Positions 46,686-58,434 of a stretch of 64,000 nt of DNA are shown here, one piece after another (the stretch's first letter is position 1; each line of letters starts with the position of its first letter). The notes below the pieces were generated by a model. It worked only from the letters and a program-made list of their open reading frames with translations, was not told the DNA's origin and ran no database searches. The position numbers were made by a program, and so were the translations under genes. The stretch comes from Dermacentor variabilis. Lineage: Eukaryota; Arthropoda; Arachnida; Ixodida; Ixodidae. The DNA lies in assembly GCF_050947875.1 (NCBI RefSeq), contig NC_134568.1, positions 265,079,815-265,143,814 on the forward strand. Reading direction: 5' to 3'.

Positions 46686-48884
46686 TTTAAAAGTAAGGGC
46701 TCATGTCAGGTCAGCGACCTTGCCTTATGCTCTTGAAAAACTTTTCCATATGTCTGCAGGCCTGGAGAGTGTACACACTGTCAGCTAGAACGACAGACCA
46801 CTCACAGGCCCTATCGGATCGAGGTCGACGCGCCAATGGGTTCACCCACGCGTATAATGTTTCAACCGCACAACTGCTGCGGACGCTTTCAACTCCTTCA
46901 CAGAATAAGATATCGGCCAACCATTCACCTGTCCTCTGTCAACAACACTGCCATTGCGCTGTAATTGCCACCACATGGATGTTAAGTTCCCCGTGAAGCG
47001 CTGTCATTACCCCGCGGCGTCGTGCAAACTTGACAAAGGGTACATAGGCGGCGTCGTCAACGATCCTGTCGAAGCCTGGGGGGAGGGGCAGGCCTTGCTT
47101 AGGGGGAGGCTGCATTTGTCACATAGGATAAGTGAGCCGTCCACACGCAAGCAATTACACGGCATGTCTTTGGACGTGCCGATTGTTTGAGAGTGCATAA
47201 GCTTGGGTAAGGTGCGGATTCCAGCAACGAAAGGGAAATGTGGCTTTTATCTGCTTGTATTTGTGTATTTTGTTGTTGTGATTTGTGTGTTGGTTTGTTT
47301 TGCTTTCCTCGAAGTGAGGGCACAAGGCGAGGAGTGGTCAAAAGAAAGGAAAACCGTATAAAGGGGACCATTAGAAGGGTGGCAGAGAGAAACGTGTTTG
47401 TCAAGTCAAGATGTATAAACTCGTCCAAACCGCTATATTGGTTTCAGCCGGACAGGCGTTTCAATTCCGGATGTCGCGCTTGAGAAGCATTCCGCCATAG
47501 CGCCAATGTTTCGGGTTCCCGGCGCGCCAGACAAAAAAAAAATAGACTGACCCAAACCCAGCCCAGGCCGGAGTCAAGGTGACGTTGGGTTACCCGAGGC
47601 CCAACGTCACCTTGACTCGGGTCAGGCCGTGCATGAGCTTTCAGGTCACATGGAGCCAGTGCACACCTCTAACATCTTGTAGGAACCCGTCACGTCCGGG
47701 TCACCACTGTAGGATGACGTGACGGCGGCCCAAGAGCCGTGCCGTCGTTCCTACATTTAATTCGGCAGAAGGGCTAAGGCGGCGAGCGGAGCGGCGACCA
47801 ATGTGGCCAGCTTCCAGAACAACACTGCGCGTTCCGAGCTTGCGCCTCGAGCACGCGCTGCGCATCTTTATTATTTTCTGCATTCGCAGCCGGCTGAGAG
47901 CGCCGACCAAGCGCCCTCGTTGCGGTGTCGGTGGGCTCCACAATCTTATCCACTCCCAATTTTTCATTCCGGAAAAGGTCTGCTTCTAAAGAAAGGCATT
48001 GCCAAAAAAGGGGCATGTACCCGCGGGGTTACTGCTTTAAGTTTGGAATTGTTCCATAGCCTAATAATTTATAGAAATTAAATTTTCTTATTCGCACTTG
48101 TCCTGCAGGAAGACTTACTACAGTTCAATTAGATCTAATTAAAAGCAACCTAACAGTGCATTCACATCGCAGCTAAATAGACTTTGTAACGTTTGTAGTT
48201 CCTCCTTCCTGGCATCTAGGCCAGAGAAGTGTTCGGAAAATTGTCTGCGCAGATAGCTGCGAATTCTTGTCGCGACTAGGTAAGAAAATGAAACATTACC
48301 TTTAGCACAAATCCTGGAACAGTAGCAGAAATGCTCTCACCTTGTTGTCCCTGCTTCTCGAAAAAACTGCAGTTTTGACCTGAAGCCTTTTGTGCTCATC
48401 TACAGGTCATGAATCGTCCCTCTTTGCAGCTTCATATTGAGCCCATATGTTGAGCCTTTCATGTGGTTCGTTAGGTCGACGCAAAAGGCTAATCTCCAGA
48501 GCCACTCGTAACTGGACAGTGCTCGGGGCTGTTGTGCCATTACCACCAGCCCGGATTCCGAATCTACAAGACGCAGAATTTATCCTGCGAACGCCCTTTG
48601 CACAAACCCGGGGCTGCGCCGAAAGGCACAGCGCCCTAATTCTCCCTTGACAAGTCAAGATGCTGAGCCGTCAGGCAGCGGCGTCCCCGGAGAAGCATCG
48701 GCAAGCGACATGTCCAAACGTGCAACAAACTGCTAGACAGCCCGGCGCCGTATTTCGTTTTCCCTGGAGGTCACCGCGCACGGCAACTTGGAAGTGGGTG
48801 GCCAGCGCGGTCGCTGGTTTGACCTCTCGGACGACCATCGAGTGCTGGCTTTGTATTGGGCCGTTTGAGTAACAATCGTTTCTC
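46686..48884. other. Non-coding stretch; perfect hairpin at 47571
   Basis: No gene is recognised. 'tgtaggaac' (47677) and 'gttcctaca' (47748) are inverted and might be small LTR or MITE ends. The part at 47700-47960 and 48400-48880 is GC-rich and may be the 5' portion of the LTR that follows. Confidence 0.4.
47571..47618. repeat. Perfect 19-bp hairpin, 10-base loop
   Basis: gagtcaaggtgacgttggg (47571-47589) is exactly inverted at 47600-47618. No T-run follows, so it is not a pol III or bacterial terminator. It may be a young foldback. Confidence 0.9.
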
Positions 48885-49256
48885 GGGGCTTTATAAGTCC
48901 CGACGCCGCCGCCTGGAAAACGGGATCCACCGACCCACCGGGAGCCGAGTGCCGCTCTCGAGTGGAGTGAGATGTGTCAAGCGTTGGAGTCTCACCGGAC
49001 GTCGCCGAGCGGGAACAGTCGCGTTTGCTGTTAGCTCTCGGCCTCCGTGCCGATCCGATCTTGTCCTGTATAATGACCTGTATATAGTGTATAAAATCCC
49101 TTTCGTTATTCTCACCGACGCCTGACTCGGAGTCTTCGCTACCAACGCTCTGTCACGAAACGGGTGACGAGCGCTATGGGGCCACCTCAAAGTCGTAATA
49201 GTGGTGGCAGCGGTGCAAAGTCGTAACACTGGTGGCAGCGGTGGGATGTCGTAACA
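48885..49256 (+). mobile_element. LTR of a Gypsy-like retrotransposon (3' part), plus strand
   Basis: The TATA-like ggctttataagtcccg (near 48886) is followed by a GC-rich leader, a 'tataaaatccc' signal near 49090, and an end at gtcgtaaca (49220-49228). It is followed after one base by a tRNA-Leu primer site. The same sequence lies inverted at 63654-64000. The 5' edge (U3) is not identified. No gag or pol follows, so this is an LTR remnant. Confidence 0.65.
49230..49247 (+). other. Primer-binding site matching a tRNA-Leu 3' end
   Basis: TGGTGGCAGCGGTGGGAT is complementary to a tRNA end atcccaccgctgccacca, as in animal tRNA-Leu including CCA. A shorter second copy lies upstream at 49202-49215, inside the LTR end. 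A further gtcgtaaca follows at 49248-49256. Confidence 0.65.
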
Positions 49257-49407
49257 GGGCGCACTTTCTGTGCAAGGAACTTTTTCCCCCCAAAGTTAAA
49301 GAAACGAGACAAAACTTTTCACGCAGATCGACCGTCGAAGTGCCGTGTAATACATAAGGGCCCCGAACTAATATAATAACACATAAGGACCCGGTTCATA
49401 AAATTGC

Positions 49408-49720
49408 TATCGCAATTATATGAACACTCCAGGCGCATTTCTGTCTTCGGCGTCGCTGTGATGTTTCGCACATAGTCCAAGGGCGATAACATCGTCGTCA
49501 CGCGCCGTATGCTTTATGTGCGAGTGAAAGCGTGCGAGGGTGAGCCGACGATAGCGGCTCAATCTCGCGCGCACAAGAGAGCAAAGCGGGGAGCAAGCGC
49601 CCCATCTCCCGCGCAAGGCACCGGAAGGAGGGGGAGTGAGGGAGGAGCGTTCTACTTCCTCAGCTGCTGCGTACGGCGCGGCCGCGCGGGCCCTATCTTG
49701 TAAGCGATCTGCCACCGGCC
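49408..49720 (+). repeat. Dispersed repeat 'caattatatg.acactccag', copy 2
   Basis: Second copy of 40576-40860, in the same orientation. It runs on to the right end of the hAT frame at 49785. Confidence 0.7.
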
Positions 49721-49793
49721 GCGGGCTGGTCGAGTGGCATCCGCGTGTGGGACCCGGCGAGGGGGCCGTTGTTTGGAAACCCCTGGATTAGAG

Positions 49794-51450
49794 GATGCGG
49801 TTAGGGGAGTAATGTTTTTTGTTGCCTTTAAAAAGTAGACTCCGAAATGCAAGCGCTTGGGAGCATACCGTTCAGACACTGTTTAAGTGCAGGCTATATA
49901 CGGAGGCACTTTAATAATTGGTTTATTCGTGAGGATAACCAGCTGCTTAGCTCCAACCGTTCTCGTAACCTGCGTATCACAGACAAGCGGTGAACTGCAG
50001 AAGAAACGACACGAATTGCTCTTCCCTCTTGCGCAGTTCTGATAAAAGGGGTGCTTCATAATCTTGACAACCGTTTGAAAGTCACTGTGACAGTATTCTC
50101 ACCGTGTATCGATCTCCAATGATCTGCTCTTTTCGTTTCCTCCTGTATTTTCTTCTCAGCGGTAGCATACTACAACGCTGTTAAGTATACTGGGCGCCGA
50201 GCTCAGAATGAAGTGCTTCGGCTCTCGGGTCCGCATTGCCGCCGCTCCGTGGCCGATGGCTCCAGTGATGTGTGGCCTCCTGACACTAACGGGTCCTCAA
50301 GACGCACACCGTCACTTGTGCGCCTTCGAGCTCTGACTGTTTCTCTCACTGAAGGTTTTTTCTAGCCGACGCCGATTTACGCGCGACCGCCGTCCACAAG
50401 ATCGAGACCCCAGGTCCGAGCGACTCGAGAACATAGCAACCCTTAACAAGGCTATTGTTCTCGCGTCGTCTCCTTCCATTGTGTGCCGCTCATTCGTTGC
50501 GTGAAATGCCGCAGGCGCTCGACCACTTTCTTTAGAGGCACGAGGGGCACCCCACCACGGATGGGCTGCCGCGTTCGCTGACGCAAAGTAACAAGGCGAG
50601 GGCGCAGGTAACTCAGCATGAAGCCATGCACCATTGCGATGAGATCGTCAGAAGTGAAAGCCGCTCAGAACGTAGACGCCTGAGTTGTCCTGCATGAGGC
50701 AAAAGTGCCTCAGCAGCGAAAGGAAAGTAAACGCAAAATTGAGAAAAAATGGAGCCCAAATACATTTCTTTTAAATGTTCTATGCGTGTTTTCACTATTT
50801 GACTGCAAGAGACACGTTAGCGCATCAATGAATGTGATGTTTCAAAAATCTATATCTGGTACAATTGACTCAACATACGAGGTCTGTCTGAAAAGTAGCG
50901 GAACTAGGTCTGTCTTGTGAAGTATGTGTAAAATAAGGGTACGATTCTTATGTAATCTAGAAATATCATGCATTGGTAGTGCAACTATAATTTCAGCTTT
51001 CTGCAACCATTCGACTTTTTATAACATACATTCATTCGCACACTTGTCCTTGCACGCCGTTCCGCTGTGAGAACCGAAGAATGAGTGATGAATATGCATG
51101 AAACAACAAATCAACCTGACATTTGTAGGCCACTTTGGAAAAACTCCATCAGATGCATTTCACATTTCTCAGCAAGTGTATGGAGATTATGCCATGTCAA
51201 GCACACATCTCTTTGAACAACATAATATGTTTAAAGAGGAGCACGCGGAAGGGGAAGATGCCTGCAGAAGCGGGATGCCTTGAACAAACAGAAATAACGG
51301 TAACATCGAAAGAGCAAGGCATCGTCCACAGTAAGTTGTCGCCCCAGGGACAGACAATCATACAGCAAGTCTACAGTCTAACAAAAAATTGCGCGGCATT
51401 TGCGCTGCTAAGTGCGCGAGAAGAGGCGTTGTTACAGCTGCCGCCAGTTG
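49794..51450. other. Non-coding stretch with one mariner-like end
   Basis: No gene is recognised. 'tacgaggtctgtctgaaaag' at 50877 resembles a mariner TIR after TA, but its partner is not found nearby. Confidence 0.4.
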
Positions 51451-51926
51451 TTACGGGGACGGGGTTTCGGCGATCTTCAGCAGCGACTGCTTGGAGCTCG
51501 AACGAGGTTAACCGTCGGAGGCAGGGAAGACGAGATGACGTAAGAACAAATAACAGAAGTTTAATACATCGTTACGGGTGAACGGTGCGCTCCAAGGCAA
51601 AAAGTACAGAAACGTTAGGCGTGCGTGCTCCTGCACGCAAGGGCAGAGAAGATGCCTCGTGGCGTCTCGCTGGCCTTCTTATACCCTGCACCATCCGGGC
51701 AACCTCATTCTATCTTGCTCCCTGGTAGAGCGCCTTGTCTGCACACTGGTCAGCCCAAAAAGAGGAATTCAGAGAAATATCACTCCCTGGCGCAGAGTTG
51801 GAGAACGGAGGTCACGTCGGGTCAGCTCACACAGAACAATTCGGAGAGGAACCACTCCCTCGCGTAGAGGAGGAGAACGAAGGACTGAGGAGAGTAGGAT
51901 TTGCACTGGTGCATAATCCCGTCACA
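51451..51926 (-). mobile_element. LTR of a Gypsy-like retrotransposon, minus strand
   Basis: On the minus strand it begins tgtgacggg (51926) and ends cccgtaaca (51451), giving TG..CA ends with matching inverted tips. It has a TATA-like ggtataagaag (about 51685), a polyA-like gtattaaac, and a 72-bp tandem repeat in the upstream part (units start at 51766 and 51838). A primer-site-like tggcggcagctgtaaca follows three bases after its end. No internal genes are found to the left, so only the LTR and leader remain. Confidence 0.6.
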
Positions 51927-52385
51927 CACACCCGACGGACAAGCCTCTTTATGTTGACGTGCATGAAGATTAGGTACATGTGTCTCAGGCGCTTGGCATC
52001 CGTTTCATTCATCGCCGCACACAGTGAAACGTAACAATGGGTAAATCGCGGCTGCTGCATCGGGACAAGGTACTTTGCTGTCTGTGAAGTGATGCGCCGA
52101 AGTTGAAAACGGGCCTCTACTTGCATAAACCAAATTGAGGATTCTTGGACCACAAGCTGGGAAGCTGCAGCTCTGCGGCGATGACAGGAGGAGATGTAAT
52201 CGTGGCGTCGTCCCTGTCAACAGGAGTAGGAGCAGCGTCCTCCACGGCTAGTGCTCGAAAAAAAAAAAACGTGAATGTCCTCGGTCACCACTTGTAGGGA
52301 GCTCGGTTTAGCGGAGGCAATGAATACACGTTTTGACAACTTGAGAACGGAGAGTCGACTGGCTTTATTCAAAAGTAAAATCAGG
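51927..52385. other. Non-coding stretch
   Basis: No gene is recognised. A short A run lies at 52258-52269. Confidence 0.5.
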
Positions 52386-52535
52386 TTTGCTGGATGGATG
52401 GATGGATGGTTATGAGCGTCCCCTTTGGAACGGGGCAGTGGCTGCGCCACCAAGCTCTTGCTGTTATACTGCCTAATGCCCTACCTTGGTTACAAATAAA
52501 TAAATAAATAAATAAATTAATTAATTAATAAAAAC
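52386..52535. repeat. Repeat with (GGAT)n start and (AAAT)n end
   Basis: ggatggatggatgg is followed by 'gagcgtcccctttggaacgg', 'gcgccaccaagctcttgctg' and an AAAT/TTAA simple tail. It looks like a short retroelement or SINE-type unit on the plus strand. Confidence 0.4.
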
Positions 52536-52639
52536 CCACGATGAATTCCCATAACAAAATTTTCTGATCCACTATTGTGAACTTGTGAAACTTGTCAAAC
52601 TATTGTGAACTTATTGTGAAAACACTGATTTTGATTTCA

Positions 52640-52900
52640 CCGCTTTCATCACGTCAGCCTTGTCAATGAAAATTTCGGACCAGGTAGCGTGACGTCATGG
52701 ATCGGAGCAAACAGGCCTTGTGCTATATAGGTGGTGTTGGCTAAAAGCGCGCCTCTATTTCTCTTTTTTTTTTTCGCTCATGCGCATGGGGTTGCGCCAG
52801 AGGAGTTTTCGGCGTACAGGCGACCGATGGACGGACGAACGGACGGACGGACGGACGGACGGACGAATCGGCTAGCCATATACAGCTTCGGTGTAGTAAT
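52640..52900 (+). repeat. (GGAC)n-bearing repeat element, second copy
   Basis: 'gcgtgacgtcatggatcgga', 'gtgctatataggtggtgttg', 'ggttgcgcc', 'ttttcggcgtac' and a run of about nine GGAC units (52828-52865) match 33659-33850 in inverse. Frames across it are repeat artefacts. Confidence 0.65.
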
Positions 52901-52954
52901 TGGTGTTTGGCGACGAACGCGCCCCGCAACTTGATCGGTTGCGCGCGCGAAAGA

Positions 52955-53230
52955 GAGATACCTTTATTGTTCTAAGTGAGAGTGGAAGTCCTTTGAGGGA
53001 GGGGCCCTTAGTCCCTTACTTAGTCCACGGCCCCGCGAGCTGCGTGACGTGCTAAACCAACGGTGCCATACGGCGAGCACGCGCCCTTTGCATCGGCTCC
53101 TATGCACCAGTGGCGAAAGTCCGACCTCCAAGAAAGCCACCTGATCTAATACTCATTCAGATCCCACGCACTGTGGGAGTCGGCCTAAGCGAAGCTGGGG
53201 TGAGCCGGCAAGACTAAGCGGCACATATCA
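52955..53230 (-). mobile_element. Possible LINE 3' end, minus strand
   Basis: On the minus strand 'ggactaagggcccctccctc' runs to 'aacaataaaggtatctctct', an AATAAA-bearing retroelement-like end. No conserved protein motif is readable. Confidence 0.3.
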
Positions 53231-53239
53231 ACAAGAGAC

Positions 53240-53836
53240 TGTTGCGAAGGTATGAGTTGGCACACGATTGATGTTAATATGGTCTTTATTAATGTTATGT
53301 TAATTAGCGACGGTAACAATGAATGTTGATATGGTCTCTGCCAGAGGTAGAGTTCTCTCTCTGTCGCTCTGCTGTCTCCGCCTCGGCCCATCAGCAATCA
53401 CGTGACTGGGCCACGGCTGCTCAGAAGCAAGCGCGCTTGGGACCGAGACGCGCCGATGCGAAGTTCTAGCGCGAGAGGCGCGATGGACAGCCGTATACAC
53501 GTCGCTTCTTGTAAACATTCGTCTCCTACCGGCAAGAAGAGCGGCGCGTGGTCTATTAAACATTACTTTAACGACCAGAACGGTGGTCGCCGCCGCGAGG
53601 TGTGGGATACAGGCAGGAAGGCGGTCGGCACGAACATTCCAATATATCTTCAGTCGCGGACTCCACGAGGCAGGCTGTCACACAAAAGGACGCGCAGCGG
53701 ACTTCGGCGACGAACACACCTCGAAACCGTCAGAATTCCGTCAGCCAAGGCAGGCGACACAGCGTCTCCATGTGCACCGAACATCGCAGCTAAACCTTAG
53801 GATGACGCAAAGCTTTCGCGAGAGTTGGCGTTAACA
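53240..53836 (-). mobile_element. Possible third LTR, minus strand
   Basis: The minus strand could start tgttaacgcc (53836) and ends ccttcgcaaca (53240). It has an 'aataaagaccat' signal near 53290 and a CpG-rich middle. There is no clear primer site or 5-bp duplication. Confidence 0.25.
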
Positions 53837-53917
53837 GGAGAGAACCATGTGTGCGATTGAGGCCACATATACTCCACTGACCTTCTTTTGCCCCTGACTA
53901 CGAAGACGGGGAAAAAC

Positions 53918-54176
53918 CAAAGAACGCTATACACTGTCTTGGTGCTATTTAGGTAACGCTTGTTTCATTTCGTAACTCCGTAGAGTACCACTCTAGGGAT
54001 GCATCTTAGGGGTATACTTGTTGTTTCATTTCGTAACTCCGTAGAGTACCGCTCTAGGGATGCATCTTAGGGGGTATACCCCAAAGATGCATCCCTAGAG
54101 TAGTACTCTGCGGAGTTACGAAATGAAACAACAAGCATTACCTAAATATCACCAAGACAGTGTATATCGTTCTTTG
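53918..54176. mobile_element. Foldback element with one arm partly duplicated
   Basis: Outer arms start caaagaacg.tatacactgt at 53918 and 54176 (inverted), matching at about 42 of 45 bases. The inner left arm segment 'ttgtttcatttcgtaactcc' to 'gatgcatcttaggg' occurs twice in tandem (about 53959-54015 and 54022-54072). Its inverse occurs once (54082-54133). Confidence 0.85.
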
Positions 54177-56368
54177 TAGTACAGATGGCTCTATACGTAT
54201 AAAGCGACACGATAACGGCGGCTTCCGCGGCCACCCGCACCACCACATTCGACTGCTAATTTCGGAGTCCTGGGAATGCTTAAATAATTTTCGTAAGAGG
54301 TTGTTGAAACAAAATAACCATATGGTGACGATAAGCACTCTCATATATAGTGTGAAAAAAGCCGGAATAATGCTATTAGAGTAATTTGTCTATGCAGTAT
54401 CACGACGACGATCAGAGCGACGATCAGAGTGCTACACGACGATCAGAGCGCTTTCACAGCGTCTTCTAAAGACCAGTCGAATGTGTCGTGAGTGTACGTA
54501 CACCAATCTTCAAGAGTCCACATGACCCGTGGGCGCACCTTAAATCGCGGTGCTGGACGAACATTAAATACATTAACCCTTCCCCTCCGTGGTGTTCCCG
54601 GCCATCGTGCTGGCATGCGCCGGCACTAACCTTTACTCTTTTCCTTCTACTCTTTCTCTTCTTTCCACATTCCCTTCCCCCAACACAACGGGTGAAGTAT
54701 CCACCACTGTGTCAGACAGTTATCGCGGTTTTCCTATTTTTAGCCACTTCCTTCGACTGGCGACCCACTATTGTGGCCGTCTGCTTGAGCAGACGACACA
54801 TATAGCATTCGCCATGCATGTTATTGGCTTTGTTTACAAGCGAGCGGATCGAGTCAGAAATCAGTCTGACAGAGTACTACAATGGTTTAACTGTAATCAA
54901 GTGCAGTAATCTTCAGCATTTAATGTGTTACCATAAACCCTTGAGTTTTTAAGAGGTCTTTCTTTTTTCCGAACCTTTACGAAATCATCATTCTTGTGAC
55001 GCGTGCTGCCCCCTATACACTAAACTTCCATTCACCTTGCGAGTTTTCTGACTGGAAGGCATTTATATTTCCAACAATAACCTTCTTTTTTAACATTTAT
55101 TGCGCGGTTGAAAGTAATTTTAGTCATATTGCAAATTTTTACGCATGAAAGCCGTCACTGGCCGTCGCACGTCTTGGGGAGCAAGCATCGGCGTGTGCTT
55201 CGAGTTCTTGCCTCATTGCCTCAGCGGCCAAGGGTAAGCTTGCTGCAATGGAGCCAATGCACCGCCAAGCGAAATACCGTCAGTAGTGGTAAGGTGCTTT
55301 CTTCGGTGTCTTTAACTTTGCTGACTGAAGCAGTGACAATGAATTGTCCGTTACAAATGAACGGTGTATCTTTATTAGGCTGGCAAGCTGCCTTGAATGA
55401 GACAGACGCATAAGAACTCTGGCCTTTCGAAACCCTTCTAGTAATCTTCACCAAAGTGCAATAGGTGAAAGGATAACAAGTGTTTAAATTAAAAGAGTCG
55501 TCTCCAAAGGTGCATTAAACAAAAAAAGGTTGTTTTTCTTCAGTCAATGCTGCTAGTAATGACAAGGCAGCGAGTATTCATCCAGTTGTATTTGCGCCTC
55601 GAACCGACGACATGGATAATCATTTTGCTTGAATATGAGATCGTTCAACTTGAAATCCCAATGACAGAGCAGAAGGCAAAAGTAAACAAACAAGATACAT
55701 GCAGTGTTAAACACGTTATACAGGTATTGCACAAGATACGTGTCTGTGCGCCCATGTAGATGCTAAGTGAGACAGTTCCACCGTTAGCAACTTCTGTTAC
55801 ATGGGGATGCGTTTAAAAAACATCAGACTATAAATATACGAACGCCGCAGCTTTGTGATGCGTGTGTGTGTGTGTCAGATGATACTAGCACTATGTGTTA
55901 GACAATATGTTAGCACTAAACGGAGCAAGTTAATCCCTGTGCCCTGTGTCAGCGGCTTAGCAGTGGCTGCAGAAGCAACTGCCTTGATGTTTTTCACATG
56001 TAAGGGAAGTAACAGAACCAAACGGTATATTGTCACTTGTGTTCTGGTGTCACAAAAGCTATTTCACGCAAGTTGGCTGCTGAGTAAGTGTCAGAATTCA
56101 TAAACAACAACATAATGTGGATGCGCACGAAATATCTTCGTTTGTCGCTCTTTCTAACTCTATTTGATATGAATTATCTAATTTCTCAGTAATTGAAACG
56201 CAGCACAGGGGCAGTTCTGCTCCTATTACCTAGAACCATGGAGGAAGGAAAAAGTTATGAGGGAGCATCGCACAACGTGATTGAAGCCAAGAGTATCGTC
56301 CCAACACGTGGTGAAAAACGTCAGAGCACGGATGATACGTCAGAGCGCGCAGTAGGTTTTAGTGTGTA
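54177..56368. other. Non-coding stretch
   Basis: No gene is recognised. A short 'acgacgatcagagcg' three-fold repeat lies at 54403-54452. At 56238 the words catggaggaaggaaaaa and agggagcatcgc match arms of the inverted-repeat family at 58 kb. Confidence 0.45.
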
Positions 56369-56880
56369 TGATGTGATAACTTTATTTGGAATCCGGCGAT
56401 TGGGAGGCCCGGGCCTGGGACCGCCTAGATGGCCAATGGGAGCTGCTGCTCCCGTGCGGCTTCCTTGGCTCGTTGGACGGCCCAAAGTTGGTCTTGGAGT
56501 TCTGAGATGAGTAGCACGGCCGACCACAGCGCCCGTAGGTTTTCCGGGGAGACTGCCATATTATTTTGGTATATTTCACATCCCGACAACATGTGTTGTA
56601 GGGTGGCTCTAACGAACTTGCATAGCTTGCACATATCGCTCTCGCGTGCATCGGGGTAGAAAGTTTTTAGTTGCATGGGCTCGTATAAGTTTCTATTTGT
56701 AGTCGCCTCCAAGTAACGGACTCAGCTCGGTTCAGTTTAGTGTGAGGCGGTGGTAATACTCGCCTCCGATTTTGATAGAATTTGGTAATATCGCTAAATC
56801 TTGTTAATCTATCTTTTTCACTCCAGATTTCCTCCTCCGCGTTCTCCTGACCGATGGAAGTCACTCTTTGCTGAGCTCGG
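56369..56880 (-). pseudogene. LINE C-terminal fragment, 5'-truncated
   Basis: The minus strand reads SDITKFYQNRRRVLPPPHTK, LNRAESVTWRRLQIE, then FYPDARESDMCKLCKFV with a zinc-type motif (C, two residues, C) and LQHMLSGCE, then LQDQLWAVQRAKEAA. It closes with an aataaagttatcac end. It is the same kind of C-terminus as 42050-42330 but a different copy. A frame change lies between the two parts near 56670-56710. Confidence 0.75.
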
Positions 56881-57149
56881 CGAGTAAGACCTCGAGCTTC
56901 GCGGTGTGCTACCTCGTTGAGGTTGATTGCGGAAATGCCTGGAATCGTATGCGCTGGGAACTAGAGCAATTGCCTGCCGTTCTTCTGTACTCCCGGTTTA
57001 TTTTTTTCGACACCGATTCACATGGAGGAAGGAAAAATTTAATCCATGGTTACGATAGTTCAGTGCAAACACAAAAGACAAAGAAAAGAAGTACACGACA
57101 TCAGCGCTTTTTATGCGAAGCATATTACTAGAGCTCAACCCAGCTCCTC

Positions 57150-57400
57150 AGGCGCGGCGGTGTCGCCTTCAAGGCTGACCACGTGACACCGTGACGTCAC
57201 GACAGAGGAGAAACGGGGCTCCAACTCGCGCCGTCGCTCGCGGCGTCGCGGAGGTATATAAGCAGCTGCGCTTGTTCCTGGGTGGCTTTGGCTCAACTCT
57301 TGCAAGATGGGCTGGGTGGGAATCGAACCAGGGTCTCCGGAGTGTGAGACGGAGACGCTGCCACTGAGCCACGAGTACGATGCTACAAAGCGGTACAAAA
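57150..57400 (-). mobile_element. tRNA-like SINE (third type)
   Basis: The minus strand reads gtggctcagtggcagcgtct (A box region), tctcacactccggagac and ggttcgattcccaccca (B box), like a decayed tRNA. A TATA-like 'gaggtatataagcagc' sits at 57250 on the plus strand. The anticodon stem does not pair as in a functional tRNA. Confidence 0.5.
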
Positions 57401-57423
57401 GCGCCTCTAGTGAATGCGGTGTT

Positions 57424-57450
57424 GCCTTAGAAACGAGCTGTTTCTAAGGC
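57424..57450. repeat. 11-bp perfect hairpin
   Basis: gccttagaaac (57424-57434) is inverted at 57440-57450 with a 5-base loop. Confidence 0.7.
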
Positions 57451-57852
57451 TCAGGCGTGCGTCGCTTGCTCAGGCGCACATTTCGTTGCCGCGCCGACCG
57501 CTGCGTTGCTCGACGCTCACCGCGTCCAATGCGTGGCGCGTAGTCGCTGCGCCGTAGCCCATTGTCTTACACCCCTTGGCGGGTCGACGGGAACGCTGTC
57601 GCGTTCCACTCTTGAAGGCGAAGCAGAGTAACGCATGAGTTGTTTCTTCGTCTAGCCGAACCAAATATAGCCAAGCAACAGCAGTTCACCAGGCTAATCA
57701 GTGGTTCAACAACTAAAATAAAGGCTAGTATGCTTCGCATCCTGGGCTTAACCTTAGCTAAGCCACAGCCATTTTTTCCTTGTGTTTGCGCTGAAGTATC
57801 GTAACCCTGAATCCAACATTCCAACTAGCCCAATTAGCAGCCTTGATCCATG

Positions 57853-58207
57853 TCGGCAAATCTTGATTCTTGCTCCGTGATCTGACGCAAGAGGTCACAT
57901 GTTAGGCCGACACTGAGCAAAGGGACTGACGTCACGGAGCGTTCACTTGCCAGGGCTGGCTGGGTGACGTTATGCTCTCTCCAAACTTATTCCTTCTTCC
58001 ATGCCTAGAACTATTTCAACTCTGCTGCGGGACTGTAGTCACACGGCGCGAATGTCACAAGCATGGAGGAACGAAAAATATAGAAGGGAGCATTACGTCT
58101 CGCAGCCAGCCTTGGCAAGCGAACGCTCCGTGAAGCCACAGGGGTGGCCCAACACGTGACCTCTTGCGTCGAGATAACGGAGCAAGAATCGAGATTTGCT
58201 GAGACGT
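57853..58207. mobile_element. Long inverted repeat (MITE), arms about 150 bp
   Basis: The left arm (57853-58005) shows gcaaatcttgattcttgctc, gacgcaagaggtcac, cacggagcgttcacttgcca and ttcttccatgcc. It is inverted at 58060-58207 with modest divergence, and the spacer is about 54 bp. The arm tip 'catggagga' links it to matches at 56238, 57020 and 58410. Confidence 0.8.
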
Positions 58208-58434
58208 TTGGGTCCCAAGTAGCTATGTCAGCAGTTTTATTCGGTGCGCACTTGTTCAGTTGCCCTGCCATGGCTCTGCCTGCAGAGCGAGAACCCTTAA
58301 AACAACCGCGCACTTTGACGTGCGATCACGTGTTGGGCCCCCACCGGTCCAGCAGATTTCGGCTTCAATCGCGTTGCGGTATGCCCCCTCCTCTTTTTTC
58401 CTTCCTCCATGGTCGCAAGTTTGCTTACCTTTTC

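Larger units (their letters stand above)
57046..57808. mobile_element. Element with subterminal inverted repeats, containing a tRNA-like SINE
   Basis: 'ggttacgatagttcagtgca' at 57046 and its inverse near 57781-57808 form imperfect ends. Inside, 'atgcgaagcatattactaga' near 57114 is inverted near 57720-57745. The middle holds the tRNA-like segment at 57150-57400. Confidence 0.55.

Noticed and set aside
54488..54909. Two overlapping frames of about 105 codons
   Set aside because: Hydrophobic, Ser/Pro-rich translation without family resemblance. A pyrimidine-rich stretch explains the open frame.
57300..57380. tRNA-Val on the minus strand
   Set aside because: The CAC-like triplet sits in a loop whose stem does not pair properly. 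It lacks a proper acceptor stem and lies in a longer repeat.
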